A stretch of 64,000 nucleotides of DNA from Diphasiastrum complanatum (taxonomy: Eukaryota; Streptophyta; Lycopodiopsida; Lycopodiales; Lycopodiaceae), in contig MU831891.1 in assembly GCA_029204225.1 (NCBI GenBank), positions 1 through 64,000 of the forward strand, written 5' to 3'. This document shows, one piece after another, positions 1-10,143 of this stretch. The notes under the pieces are model-generated. The model ran no database searches. It had not been told where the DNA came from and worked only from the letters and a program-made list of their open reading frames with translations. Each line of letters begins with the position of its first letter. Position 1 is the stretch's first letter. A program made the position numbers and the translations under genes.

Positions 1-660
1 CTTGACTAGTTTTGGTCATATGACTTGTAAATAGTTAGATGGTCATGATGTGGCTTGTCACACGTGCCAAATAGCATAGGATTCCATTCATAAGGATGTT
101 CTCAAGTAGACCTAAGTGTTAGAACCTTTGGAATGAGTCCAAATTATGCTTAGATACAAGGGAGAAAAAATAGGAGCTATTTTTGGTAATTTTTGCATTG
201 TTGAGGGATCTCCAAGATTCCAACTCTAACTTGGTAGGGATGAAAGATCCACCAAAATTAGCATTAGGGATAGGTTTAGGGCTACTCATACCTGCCCAAA
301 AACGTGATGGATCATGTATATATAGGTGATGATATCTCACCAAAATCAATCAAGCAATTTCATGTTTTTTCTCTCATAATGGTGCAATTGCTCTCTATGT
401 TCATAATTGTTTGAGTACTTGTGATTACTAATGATTATAGGATTGAATGTAGGTCTGGTGTAAAGTACTCAGACTGTGGGAGGCCATACTTTCACACGTG
501 TGAAGCCTTCTTCAAGGATTTGGGCCATTTAGTGAGGTTCAAGCATAGATTTTTTATGGATTTTGATGGTTCAACTTGTGCTAATCTTATGAAATCATAA
601 TCTATTGTTTCCCTCATCATTTCAAGTGTTTTAGGATCCTTATTTGCTGTAATTTTTACA
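1..660 (+). repeat. Copia-A 5' LTR (first ~22 bp outside window)
   Basis: Direct copy of 5476-6132. It ends in ACA immediately before the tRNA primer site. A TATATATA stretch near 317-323 could be the U3 TATA box. The short reverse-strand open frames inside both LTRs are duplicates of each other and are not genes. Confidence 0.93.
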
Positions 661-672
661 TGGTATCAGAGC
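661..672 (+). other. Copia-A primer binding site (tRNA-iMet type)
   Basis: TGGTATCAGAGC directly abuts the LTR end. This is the usual initiator-methionine tRNA complement of plant copia elements. Confidence 0.93.
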
Positions 673-1471
673 CTAAGGGCTGAAATGAGCTAAATCCTTG
701 GTTTTCATTCAATTTGATCACAATTTTTGATCTAAATCTTGTGTAGATTGGATCTTAGCATCTAGTATTGATTCTAGAACTCAAAGTGAGTCAAATACAT
801 TGGATATTGGTGTTGTGTGACTTCATTTACAGGTGTTTAGGTGTCTAAAACCAGAGGCAAAGTTGAATTCAATTCACATTACCAAGATAGCAAGTTTTGC
901 TTGCTCCAAGCATTGATTTCTAAGCGAGTTTTGGAGGTGATTTCATAGAGGAGGCTTTCTAGCATTCAAGGAGAGGGAATATCAGAGTTTTGGGGACTCT
1001 TCAAGGCTGTTCTAAGGTGTAGTAGGCACCTCCTAAAGTGATTTAGGTTCAGTCCAACCATTGCTTGACTTATGCACCAAATTAGATCAATTTTTCATCA
1101 ATTTTGATCATTTTTTGCTTGTGATTGGATAGTAGATTTTGTTGCATCCTCATTAAGTTCCATTTAGCTCTTTTACAAGTGATTTTGGAAGTATATTAGG
1201 TTGCTGAAATTCACTCTTGATCAGATCATTTGGAAGCTTTAATGTTCTTTATAGAAAGAGGGGCAATTCTACTAGTATTGTCTACTTCAATCAAGCAAGT
1301 GCATTGTTTCTAGTATTCTATGATTTGATTTTGTTAGAGATCATTCTTAGATCTTTATAGGAAGTCTATTACTTATCTTTTCAGGTCCCTAAGAAGTGGG
1401 ATAAGATAGACCTTCAATCAAATCAATAGAAGTAACCTTCATTTGTGTCAAGTCCTTGATTAGGAGACTAG
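673..1471 (+). other. Copia-A leader (untranslated) region
   Basis: About 800 bp between the PBS and the gag-pol start with no long open frame. It is presumed to be the transcribed leader carrying packaging signals. No further structure was recognised. Confidence 0.6.
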
Positions 1472-4400
1472 ATGGCATCTATAAATGCATATCTTTTGGA
1501 TACTAATGAAAGGCTCAACAAAACTAACTATTCCATATGGAAAGTTAGAATGGAATCTATCATGATCATGCAATATCTGATGAAAATTGTAAATGGTAAG
1601 GAGGGTGAACCTATTCATCCTCAAGAAAAAGCCAAATACATCAAGAAGTGCAATGTTGCACTACATTGCATAAAAATGAATGTTGCAAATGAACTCTTAA
1701 GAGAGGTAGGAGATTGCACTTCAGCTCAAGATGCTTGGGAGACTTTGCAAAAGGTCTATGAATCCAAGAACCAAACTAGAATGTTAGCTTTGAAGAATCA
1801 AATCTATAGAAGCTATCAAAAGAAAGGAGAGAGTGCACATAATTTTGTCCTAAGAGTAAAGGAATTGAACAAAGAGCTAGCCTTTATAGGTGATCCTATC
1901 AAGGATGAAGAGCTTGTTCAACTCATATTGAATGGACTAAGCTTTGAATTTGACAATTTGGTTCAGGGATATGCAATTATGGGTAAGCTACCCATACTTG
2001 AAGAACTCCAAGGCACACTCATGGTCGAGGAATCAAGAAGGAGCCAAATGCAAGAGAGGATGGATAGGCTTTCCATCCAAGGTGGAGATGACCAAGCTCT
2101 CTTCACCAAAGGCAAAGGCAAGTCCAAAGGCAAAGTATCAACATTCAAGAAGTCTACAAAGCTTGAGGATCAAGAAGGACCCTCAAAGGCATCTCCATCA
2201 ACCACCAAAGTCAAGAAGGACAAATCAAAGGTGAAGTGCTACTATTGTAGCAAGATGGGGCATTATGCCTCGGAATGCTTCAAGAGGAAGCAAGATCAAG
2301 GCCAAGCCAACATGAGCAAAGAGGAGGAGGAGGAGGAGAGTTCACATGAGGACTCTCTCATGATGTCCATATTTTCTTCAACAAGCTTCAAAGGAGAAGA
2401 TCCTTGGTGGATTGACTCGGGTGCTAGTTCACACATGACTAGTAAAAGGGAGTTTTTCTCTTCTCTCTTATCTTATGATGGACCTATAAAGTCTATCTAT
2501 ACAGCAAATGATGAAGCTTGTAAGATTGAAGGAGTTGGTAGAATTCCCCTTTGCTTAGGATCTTCCAAAAAGATCAACATAGAAGGTGTTTTGTACATTC
2601 CTACAATAACAAAGAATCTACTAAGTGTTGGCCAAATGGTAGACAATGGTTTCAATGTTGACTTTGCTTCAAATGAATGTTTCATCAAGAATAAGGGTAA
2701 GATAGTGGCTAAGGGCACTAGACTTGGCAAACTTTATAAGCTGGATGCATTTGTGGATACTAATGTTGTCATGTTGGCCGAGAAGAGCAAGATATCTACC
2801 TTTACTTTATGGCACAAAAGACTTGGACATGTCAACTCGGGTTCCATGGAGGCTATGATCAAGGAGGAGTATGCTTTAGGCCTACCAAGGTCTATTGGGA
2901 AGGAAGACAAGGTTTGTGAAGCTTGTGCCTTATCCAAGGCACATAAGAAGGTGTTTCCTAACTCCATCACAAATTCATCTCATCCTCTTGAACTCATACA
3001 CTCGGATGTGCACATTGCTAGCACCAAATCTAATGGAGGTTCATCCATGTTTTTAACCTTCATTGATGACTACTCAAGATATTGTTGGGTGTTCTTACTT
3101 TCCTTCAAGTCTCAAGTATTTGATACTTTTATAAAGTTCAAGTTGTTTGTGGAAAAGCATCATAATCATAGCATCAAGATTCTTAGAAGTGACAATGGTG
3201 GAGAATTCATCTCCAATGAGTTCAAGGCCTTTTGTGAGGAGGAAGGGATCAAGAAAGAGACTTCTTGTCCTTACACTCCTCAACAAAATGGAGTTGCTGA
3301 AAGAAGGAATAGAACATTATGTGAATGTTTTAAGGCTTTAAGATTAAATTCTTGTTTGCCCAAATCCTTTTGGGGTGAGTCTCTTGTATGTGCAAACTAC
3401 TTGATGAATAGGGTGTCTTGCAAAGCAATTGAAGGCAAAACTCCTTATGAGATGTTGTATGGAAAGAAACCCAATCTTAATCACTTGAAAGTTTTTGGGT
3501 GTATATGTTATGTGCATGTGCCATTGGAAACAAGAACCAAGGAGGATCCATCTTCCACAAGAGGGATCATGCTTGGATATGCAAGCTCAAGCAAGGGCTA
3601 CAAAGTCTATCTCCCATCCTTGAACAAATTTGTTGTTTCAAGGGATGTCATCTTTGATGAACATCATATGCATATGCTTGAAGAAGGCTCAAGTGCTCCA
3701 ACAATCAAGAAGAAGATGGCCGAGGAGCAAGATCGTGGTTTTGAGGAGGAGCTCATGGAGGAGCAAGCACCAAACCCACCTATCACACCAAGGAGATCTT
3801 CAAGGGCAAAAGTGGAGCCATCAAGGCTCACATATCAAGGCAAAGAACAGCAAGTTGAGGGTATCTCATCCACTTCTTATGCTTTATCTAGTTTTGAAGA
3901 ACCGTCTAATGTTGAAGATGCATTGAACTCCAAAGAATGGTATAAAGCTATGTTGGATGAGTATGATGCCTTGATTGAGAATGAAACTTGGTTGCTTGTT
4001 GAGAGACCTCAAAGGAATGTAATAGGATGCAAGTGGGTCTTCAAGCTTAAGTTTAATGCAAATGGGAGTGTTAACAAACATAAAGCAAGATTAGTTGCAA
4101 AAGGTTATGCTCAAGAGAGAGGGATAGACTATGAGAAAACTTTTGCACCCGTGGCCAAGATGGTCACAATAAGGCTAATCATTGCACTTGCATCACATTT
4201 TGGATGGATTCTATGTCAAATGGATGTCTCTAATGCTTTTTTGAATGGTTTTTTGGAAGAGGATATCTATATGGAGCAACCACAAGGGTTCATCAAGCAT
4301 GGAATGGAGAACAAAGTATGCCATCTCCAAAGAAGCATCTATGGCTTGAAGCAAGCCTCGAGATCTTGGAATTCAAGACTACATTGCTATCTTATTTCAC

Positions 4401-5344
4401 TTTCTTTTGTTCAAAGTAAATATGATCCTACTCTTTACATTAAGTTTGATGATGTTGGTATTGTACTTTTACTCATTTATGTAGATGACATCATCATTAG
4501 TGGAAATAGTGTTGATGGTATTGAAAAAATCAAGATAGATCTATCCTTAGAGTTCAAGATGGTAGATCTAGGGTGTCTTCACTTCATCTTAGGCATAGAA
4601 GTACTTAGAGGGTCTGATTTTATCTTTATAAGTCAAGTAAACTATGCTCAAAGTCATTTGAAGAAGTTTAAGATGGAAGTATGCAAAAGTGTTGACACAC
4701 CAATGGAGCAAGATGTAAAAGTGCCAAATGAAGATGATGAAAGATCCTTCATGGACATCACTTTGTTTAGGCAACTTATAGGTTCCTTAATGTGGATCAC
4801 TATAACTAGACCAGATCTTAGCTTTAGTGTATGTACGTTGAGCCAATCCATGCAAAAGCCATTGAATATCCATTGGAAAAAGGCTAAGAGGATTCTAAGA
4901 TACATCTCGGGTACATTGGATTTTGGGATTCTATATAGAGGAGATGTGATTAACCTTCATGCATTTAGTGATTCAGATTTTGCAGGGGACAAGAGGGATA
5001 GGAAATCAACAAGTGCCTATTCAACTTTCATAGGAGAAGGTGTGGTTTCATGGCTTTCAAAAAAGCAAGAAACTATATCTCTATCTTCAACCGAGGCCGA
5101 GTACAAAGCTTTGACAACCACTACAAAGGAGGTACTTTGGATCAAGAGATTATTGGTGGAGCTAAAGATCATGGATTCAGATGAGGCACCAATCATCTAC
5201 AATGACAATATATCAGCCCAACACCTTGCATCTAACCCAATCTTCCATGCAAGATCTAAGAACATTGAGATATGCCATCACTTTGAGAAATGGTGCAAGC
5301 CAAGGAGATTGCTTTGGAGCATGTTCCAAGCAATGAATGTGTAG
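1472..5344 (+). CDS. Copia-A Gag-Pol polyprotein
   Basis: A 1290-codon polyprotein in copia order. Gag (UBN2-like) occupies roughly residues 10-200, with an intact CCHC zinc knuckle near 256-269 (C-x2-C-x4-H-x4-C). The aspartic protease motif DSGA lies near 314-318. The GAG-pre-integrase HHCC zinc region is at about 447-490. The integrase D,D35E residues sit near 510 (HSD), 573 (RSDNGGEF) and 609 (NGVAER). Reverse transcriptase has YVDD near 1004. RNase H has its D-E-D residues near 1167, 1208 and 1244. All hallmark residues are present. The frame ends early: the last ~45 residues of the usual RNase H tail (VADLLTKPL motif) are found in another frame at about 5292-5439, so a small indel near 5290 truncates the product. 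The start is the first ATG of the frame after the leader. Apart from the tail it could be active. Confidence 0.93.
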   Translation: MASINAYLLDTNERLNKTNYSIWKVRMESIMIMQYLMKIVNGKEGEPIHPQEKAKYIKKCNVALHCIKMNVANELLREVGDCTSAQDAWETLQKVYESKNQTRMLALKNQIYRSYQKKGESAHNFVLRVKELNKELAFIGDPIKDEELVQLILNGLSFEFDNLVQGYAIMGKLPILEELQGTLMVEESRRSQMQERMDRLSIQGGDDQALFTKGKGKSKGKVSTFKKSTKLEDQEGPSKASPSTTKVKKDKSKVKCYYCSKMGHYASECFKRKQDQGQANMSKEEEEEESSHEDSLMMSIFSSTSFKGEDPWWIDSGASSHMTSKREFFSSLLSYDGPIKSIYTANDEACKIEGVGRIPLCLGSSKKINIEGVLYIPTITKNLLSVGQMVDNGFNVDFASNECFIKNKGKIVAKGTRLGKLYKLDAFVDTNVVMLAEKSKISTFTLWHKRLGHVNSGSMEAMIKEEYALGLPRSIGKEDKVCEACALSKAHKKVFPNSITNSSHPLELIHSDVHIASTKSNGGSSMFLTFIDDYSRYCWVFLLSFKSQVFDTFIKFKLFVEKHHNHSIKILRSDNGGEFISNEFKAFCEEEGIKKETSCPYTPQQNGVAERRNRTLCECFKALRLNSCLPKSFWGESLVCANYLMNRVSCKAIEGKTPYEMLYGKKPNLNHLKVFGCICYVHVPLETRTKEDPSSTRGIMLGYASSSKGYKVYLPSLNKFVVSRDVIFDEHHMHMLEEGSSAPTIKKKMAEEQDRGFEEELMEEQAPNPPITPRRSSRAKVEPSRLTYQGKEQQVEGISSTSYALSSFEEPSNVEDALNSKEWYKAMLDEYDALIENETWLLVERPQRNVIGCKWVFKLKFNANGSVNKHKARLVAKGYAQERGIDYEKTFAPVAKMVTIRLIIALASHFGWILCQMDVSNAFLNGFLEEDIYMEQPQGFIKHGMENKVCHLQRSIYGLKQASRSWNSRLHCYLISLSFVQSKYDPTLYIKFDDVGIVLLLIYVDDIIISGNSVDGIEKIKIDLSLEFKMVDLGCLHFILGIEVLRGSDFIFISQVNYAQSHLKKFKMEVCKSVDTPMEQDVKVPNEDDERSFMDITLFRQLIGSLMWITITRPDLSFSVCTLSQSMQKPLNIHWKKAKRILRYISGTLDFGILYRGDVINLHAFSDSDFAGDKRDRKSTSAYSTFIGEGVVSWLSKKQETISLSSTEAEYKALTTTTKEVLWIKRLLVELKIMDSDEAPIIYNDNISAQHLASNPIFHARSKNIEICHHFEKWCKPRRLLWSMFQAMNV

Positions 5345-5439
5345 CTGATCTACTTACTAAACCACTTCAAAAGACACCTTTTATGAAGTTCAGATCATCA
5401 CTTGGAGTGATTAGTAAAGCAATGATTGAACCAAGCTAG
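5290..5439 (+). pseudogene. Copia-A displaced Pol C-terminal tail
   Basis: Past the gag-pol stop, a shifted frame encodes the conserved copia tail (ADLLTKPL followed by MKF) and ends at TAG 5437-5439. This shows a net frameshift of a few bases near 5290. The RNase H active site lies upstream, so its effect on function is uncertain. A sequencing or assembly error is possible in such a young copy. Confidence 0.75.
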
Positions 5440-5440
5440 A

Positions 5441-5453
5441 TAGTGAGGAGGAA
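5441..5453 (+). other. Copia-A polypurine tract
   Basis: A purine-rich run ending GTGAGGAGGAA lies immediately before the TG that opens the 3' LTR. It is the plus-strand priming site. Confidence 0.88.
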
Positions 5454-6132
5454 TGTTAAAAATTCACAATTCTAGCTTGACTAGTTTTGGTCATATGACT
5501 TGTAAATAGTTAGATGGTCATGATGTGGCTTGTCACACGTGCCAAATAGCATAGGATTCCATTCATAAGGATGTTCTCAAGTAGACCTAAGTGTTAGAAC
5601 CTTTGGAATGAGTCCAAATTATGCTTAGATACAAGGGAGAAAAAATAGGAGCTATTTTTGGTAATTTTTGCATTGTTGAGGGATCTCCAAGATTCCAACC
5701 CTAACTTGGTAGGGATGAAAGATCCACCAAAATTAGCATTAGGGATAGGTTTAGGGCTACTCATACCTGCCCAAAACCGTGATGGATCATGTATATATAG
5801 GTGATGATATCTCACCAAAATCAATCAAGCAATTTCATGTTTTTTCTCTCATAATGGTGCAATTGCTCTCTATGTTCATAATTGTTTGAGTACTTGTGAT
5901 TACTAATGATTATAGGATTGAATGTAGGTCTGGTGTACACTCAGACTGTGGGAGGCCGTACTTTCACACGTGTGAAGCCTTCTTCAAGGATTTGGGCCAT
6001 TTAGTGAGGTTCAAGCATAGATTTTTGATGGATTTTGATGGTTCAACTTGTGCTAATCTTATGAAATCATAATCTATTGTTTTCCTCATCATTTCAAGTG
6101 TTTTAGGATCCTTATTTACTGTAATTTTTACA
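5454..6132 (+). repeat. Copia-A 3' LTR (679 bp, complete)
   Basis: Begins TGTTAAAAATTC and ends TTTTTACA. It matches 1-660 almost exactly. After 6132 the sequence passes directly into reverse-strand Copia-B coding sequence. Confidence 0.94.
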
Positions 6133-7067
6133 TTGGCCGAGTGAGTTAACTGCAAAAGCGATGTCAGGTCTTGTGCAGACCATTGCATACATGAGAGAGA
6201 TCCAAGTATCGATCGATAAGGATACTCTCTCATCTGCTCCTCTTCCTGCTTGGTCTGAGGACATTGGTCCTTCGACAATCGCAGGCCTGGATCCATCGGT
6301 GAGTGAGCTAACTTGCACATAATCAGATTGTATCTTATGAGGACATTGTGAAGATACATTTGTTGAGTAATAAATATCAGTCGTCTCACTTTGTCTCCGT
6401 GGATTTGAATGCCCAGACAGAAGTGAGCGTCACCTAGATCAGTCATGTCGAACTCATAAGACAACATCTGCTTAGCATCCTTCACCAGATTGGTTCAATT
6501 GCTGAAAAGCAATGTATTATCTACATACAAGGTGATAATTATAAAGGATTGATGCACTGACTTGAAGTAGACGTTGTTGTCGGCCCTGCTTGGTTTAAAG
6601 CCTTGTCGGATGAGGAATGTGTTGATCCTCTAGAACCATGCTCTAGCTGATTGTTTCAAGCCATAAAGTGTCGTGTGGAGTTTGTAGACATGATGCTTCA
6701 TACCTTTATGGATGTATCCTTCAGATTGTAGCATGTAGATGTCCTCTTCAATGACTCCATTCAGATAAGTTGTCTATACATCGAGCTAATGTACTTCCAG
6801 GTCGGCTGCTACAACATACGACAGGAGGGCTCAGATTGATGACTGTTTGACTATTGGACTGAAGGTCTCATTGTAGTCAATGTTAGGGATTTGAGCAAAT
6901 CCTCGTGCTACTAGTCTTGCCTTCCTTCAATCAATTGCTCCATTGGCATTGTATTTGATTTTAAAGACCCATTTGCAATCGATGAGATTGCAGCCAGCAG
7001 GAGCTTCGACTAGTGACCATATCTGGTTCTTGATCAGAGAGAAATACTCTCTGTCCATTGCTTCTCT
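6133..7067 (-). pseudogene. Copia-B reverse transcriptase remnant
   Basis: The minus strand encodes copia RT in broken frames. [12 protein letters not shown] at about 6895 opens the domain, followed by the DV-x-T-x-LNG region with stops where HQLDV and SIR are conserved, then a YGLKQ motif. The active-site YVDD reads YVDN (AAT at 6516-6518). The DLGDAHFCLGIQ segment and a TRPDIAFAVNSLGQ segment lie in different frames near 6133-6320. Catalytically dead. The element is cut just after the TRPDIAFAV motif by the Copia-A insertion. Confidence 0.85.
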
Positions 7068-7600
7068 TCAGAGATCAAAGTCTAATTGACTAAGTGCCTC
7101 ATCGACTGATGTCACTTCCTGCATTGAAAGACAGACAAACTCAGGAGTATACCTTGTGGGCTGTGTGCACACTCGACTTGATCTTCTTGGAGGAAGTATC
7201 GACTGATGATCCAATCGTCGAATTTTTTGTTGCTGAGTATCAATAGATTCTTCCTCTGACTCGCTGTTGGGTAGTTGGTCGATTATCTGCACGCTTGAGC
7301 CAGAAGCTCGAATTGTCGTGTCAGAGGCAGGTATTGAAAGTTCAATAGGAACTTTGTCCTTGCCTTTGAGGTCGACAAACTGATCCTCGATAAAGACTGT
7401 ATCCCTGCTGAACAAAGTCTGCTGGATATCAGGGTCATACAACTTATAGGTGTCATCATATGAAGTATATCCGATAAATATTGTCTTGAGACCTTGGAAG
7501 TCAAATTTATTCCTTGTCTCTTTCAGGATCTGTGCGAAGGCGATGCATCCGAATACTTGTAGGTTCTTCAATGAAGACTTTGAGTCTGTCCACACCTTGT
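7068..7600 (-). pseudogene. Copia-B integrase C-terminal region and IN-RT linker
   Basis: Open for 175 codons. It contains the copia integrase tail: a VFGCIAFAQ motif, then FIGYTSYDDTYKLYDP and the LFSRDTVFIED strand. An acidic Ser/Glu-rich linker follows, then PPRRSSR and the VDEAL motif that usually precedes RT. It joins the RT remnant downstream through frame breaks. Confidence 0.85.
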
Positions 7601-8324
7601 GGGGTGTTTAGTCTGAGAGGGCCTTGGTTGAACATCTATTCTGGATGTAAGTTGCAGTGGAGACAGCTTCAGCCCAAAAGCTCTTCGATAAAGATGAGTG
7701 TGCCAGCATACATTTAGCTGACTCGACCAAGGTACGATTCTTCCTCTCGGCTAAGCCATTTGAATGAGGTGAGTAAGGAGTGATAAACTACTATTAAATG
7801 TCTTGGCTCTAGCAGTACTCTTTGAATTCAGTAGAGATGTACTCTCCACCATTATCGAACCTCAGGGCCTAATTCATTTTATCAGTCTCTTTCTCTGCAC
7901 GCTCTTTGAAGATTCTGAAGCAATTGAAAGCTTCAGATTTCTTCTTCATAAAATAAACCATAGTCCTTATGAAAAATTCATCAATAAAAGTTATAAAATA
8001 CTTTGCATCCTGTCGTGAAGGATTTTGCATTGGGCCACAAATATCTGTATGTACAACATCTAGCAATCCTCTAGTAGTATGTTGGTGGCTTGATCTAAAT
8101 GGTTTCCTTGTCTGCCTACCAACTAAACAGTCTTGACAGATAGGTAACTCGACTTTCTTATCAGGATAGTCGAGATCAAGAACAATGAATTGCTTAGACA
8201 TTTGATGTACAGAAGCATAATTCAAATGACCAAGTCTGTAATGCCAAAGTAAACCTTTATTTATCTGAACAGAAGTACTAAGTGCCTGACTAGAGACAGA
8301 AAAACAATGACTTAATCTGTACAA
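7601..8324 (-). pseudogene. Copia-B GAG-pre-integrase and integrase core
   Basis: 7869-8324 encodes the zinc-binding H-H-C-C segment (LLWHYRLGHLNYAS then CQDCLVGR) and the first catalytic Asp region (VVHTDICGPM). 7601-7868 holds the rest of the core in broken frames; on the minus strand a NRTLVESAKCM-type stretch is recognisable near 7740. Not functional. Confidence 0.82.
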
Positions 8325-8390
8325 GTATCCATGTCTCTTTCGGAGTGCTAGGATATTGTCTATCCTATCGACTACTTTACATTGATCAGA

Positions 8391-8651
8391 TTAAAATTCT
8401 ACTTTATGTCCTAGATATGTAATTCTACTAACGGAGCGTAGATTTGTAGACAAATTTGGTACATGAAGGACATTTGAAAGCAGTTTACATTTATCATTGG
8501 CAAAGCTCAATCTTACTGTACCTTCACCTTTGATAGCTTGTGTGCTATTGTCACCAAGGTGAACATATCGTTTGGTACTATAAGGTGTATAGGACTCGAA
8601 ACAGCCGATATGGCTGGTCATATGTTGTGTGGCACCGAAATCTAGAAACAA
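8391..8651 (-). pseudogene. Copia-B aspartic protease remnant
   Basis: The protease motif reads DFGATQHMT where copia proteases have DSGAT; the Ser-to-Phe change fits a single C-to-T. The rest of the fold is recognisable (VHLGDNS, LSNVLHVPNLSTNL). It overlaps the end of the gag frame by a one-base shift near 8642, so gag and pol were originally one frame. Confidence 0.83.
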
Positions 8652-10075
8652 GAGCTATTGTTGGATGCTTCTTGATGGTTTGTCATGAAGGCAATATGGT
8701 TTGCTTCTTGAATGGGCTGTGGAATTTCTGCAGCTACATTTTTCACTTGATTCGACTGTTTTTTGCTGCTATTCTTTGCTTGCAATATCCGATAGTCTTG
8801 GATCGCATGGTTGGTATGCTTGCAGTATCTGCAGAACAACTTCTTCTTTGTCGACTGAGTCGACTGTTCGTGACGATGTGTCGGTCTATAATCTTTTTTT
8901 GATGGCTTTGTGCCTTTCTTCTTCTGCTTAGTCAAGCCTTTGTTGGTGGATAGGGCGTGAGAGTCAACAGTCGAGGAACTGGAGGCTTCGTTTCTTCGAG
9001 AGTCTTCCTGCAACAACATTGTGATGACTCTTGAAAGAGTCAGTTCAAGGTGTGTCATGATCATCACCCATCTATCGTATGAGCTCGGCAAGCTCTTAGC
9101 CAACTCGATTGAAGCTGCTCCTTTGAACCTATCAAAGCGGCCTTGGAATCCCTGAAGGGCCACTTTGTGTGTTTTCACTTTCTTGAACAAATATGCAATC
9201 TCCGTCAGTGTGATCGAATGATCGAGTATTTGTGTTTGCAGATAGGCATCACGCTCAAGGGTGGTCGCATCCAATTCACCTTGAAGCCGTGTGCGATCTT
9301 CTTCGTCCATCTGTAATTGCCCCTTCAGCAGCTGCACCTGTTGCTTGGCATCTTGCACTATCTTATCTACCTGATCTTGTGCAGTTGTCAGGGCGTTTTG
9401 CAGGGAGATGATGTAGGTTTCCAAGCGATCAGCTTGTTGCTGGGCCAATGTCTTTTCGCTTTCAGCCTTTTCTTCATGTTGCTTGGCTATCTTCACCTCT
9501 CGATCCAGCTGGACAATTTTCTGGCTGATCAAAGTGTTTTCAGATCCTAGATCAGAGATCCTCTGCTCTGTTTTCTTCTTCTTATCTAGCATAGACTGGA
9601 TCACTTGCCCAAGGCTAGAAACTAACCCTAGACCATCACTAGAATCGACGGTCGTGGAGGTGGCGGCAGCAGGAGACCCTGATGGTACTGTCCTTGGTAG
9701 GCGTGGAATAGGTGCTAAGGTCTCTTCTTCATCAAAAGTATCCTCTTCTTCAAACTCTTCAGGCACTGTGGCGTCGAACTGCTTTGGTGACTTTATAGCT
9801 ATGTCGAACCGAAGTGTGGCTAGGCTACCCTGTGTGGGTGGTTGCTGACTGGCATCTCTGACACCAATAGTAGATTCATGGATATGCCCGAATCCTCTTT
9901 TCAGGGGATTGGGGTTGAAAGGGCACTGGGCTCTGGGGCATTTCAAAGATTTCGGTGGCCCCACGGGGGTCGGAATCATCGAACATATCCATGAAGAACT
10001 ATGTGTTGGGTGAGGTCGCTTCGGTGTGCGGGGGTGAGGCGGCCTGGGCAGCTGCGATGGGAATAGTAGGCCCAA
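8642..10075 (-). CDS. Copia-B gag with long coiled-coil N-terminal extension
   Basis: Open frame of 477 codons. The start of the open stretch is not a credible initiator; it continues the frame from 10144-11019 after a frameshift. Residues ~1-95 are Pro/Ser-rich, ~95-155 acidic and low-complexity. About 160-300 form a heptad-rich coiled coil (many E/Q/K/L; segments such as LDREVKIAKQHEEKAESE). About 310-370 match the end of a copia gag (LPSSYDRW, LLQEDSRR). A zinc knuckle follows near 415-430, its last Cys replaced by Tyr (codon at 8792-8794). Typical copia gags lack such a coiled coil. The missing gag N-terminal half suggests replacement or fusion. The element is dead overall. Confidence 0.75.
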   Translation of the reverse strand: MGLLFPSQLPRPPHPRTPKRPHPTHSSSWICSMIPTPVGPPKSLKCPRAQCPFNPNPLKRGFGHIHESTIGVRDASQQPPTQGSLATLRFDIAIKSPKQFDATVPEEFEEEDTFDEEETLAPIPRLPRTVPSGSPAAATSTTVDSSDGLGLVSSLGQVIQSMLDKKKKTEQRISDLGSENTLISQKIVQLDREVKIAKQHEEKAESEKTLAQQQADRLETYIISLQNALTTAQDQVDKIVQDAKQQVQLLKGQLQMDEEDRTRLQGELDATTLERDAYLQTQILDHSITLTEIAYLFKKVKTHKVALQGFQGRFDRFKGAASIELAKSLPSSYDRWVMIMTHLELTLSRVITMLLQEDSRRNEASSSSTVDSHALSTNKGLTKQKKKGTKPSKKDYRPTHRHEQSTQSTKKKLFCRYCKHTNHAIQDYRILQAKNSSKKQSNQVKNVAAEIPQPIQEANHIAFMTNHQEASNNSSCF

Positions 10076-10143
10076 TGGTCATAGACTGTCCTTGTATGGG
10101 AGCAGAGGCAAGGGAAACATCAGAGGCGAGGGGAGTGGGAAAT

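Larger units (their letters stand above)
1..6132 (+). mobile_element. Copia-A: nearly complete young Ty1/copia LTR retrotransposon
   Basis: Two direct repeats (1-660 and 5454-6132) flank a single gag-pol reading frame. A PBS follows the left LTR and a polypurine tract precedes the right LTR. The window opens about 22 bp inside the left LTR, because position 1 matches position 5476. By eye the LTRs differ by about seven substitutions and one 3-bp indel over about 657 bp (~99% identity), so the insertion is recent. It interrupts Copia-B on the opposite strand: Copia-B reverse-transcriptase coding starts abruptly at 6133. The left target-site duplicate lies outside the window; the right flank starts TTGGC. 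Confidence 0.95.

Noticed and set aside
5594..5824. Conserved 76-residue reverse-strand gene, also at 119-349
   Set aside because: Both copies are the same LTR position, begin at a non-ATG codon and simply reflect LTR identity.
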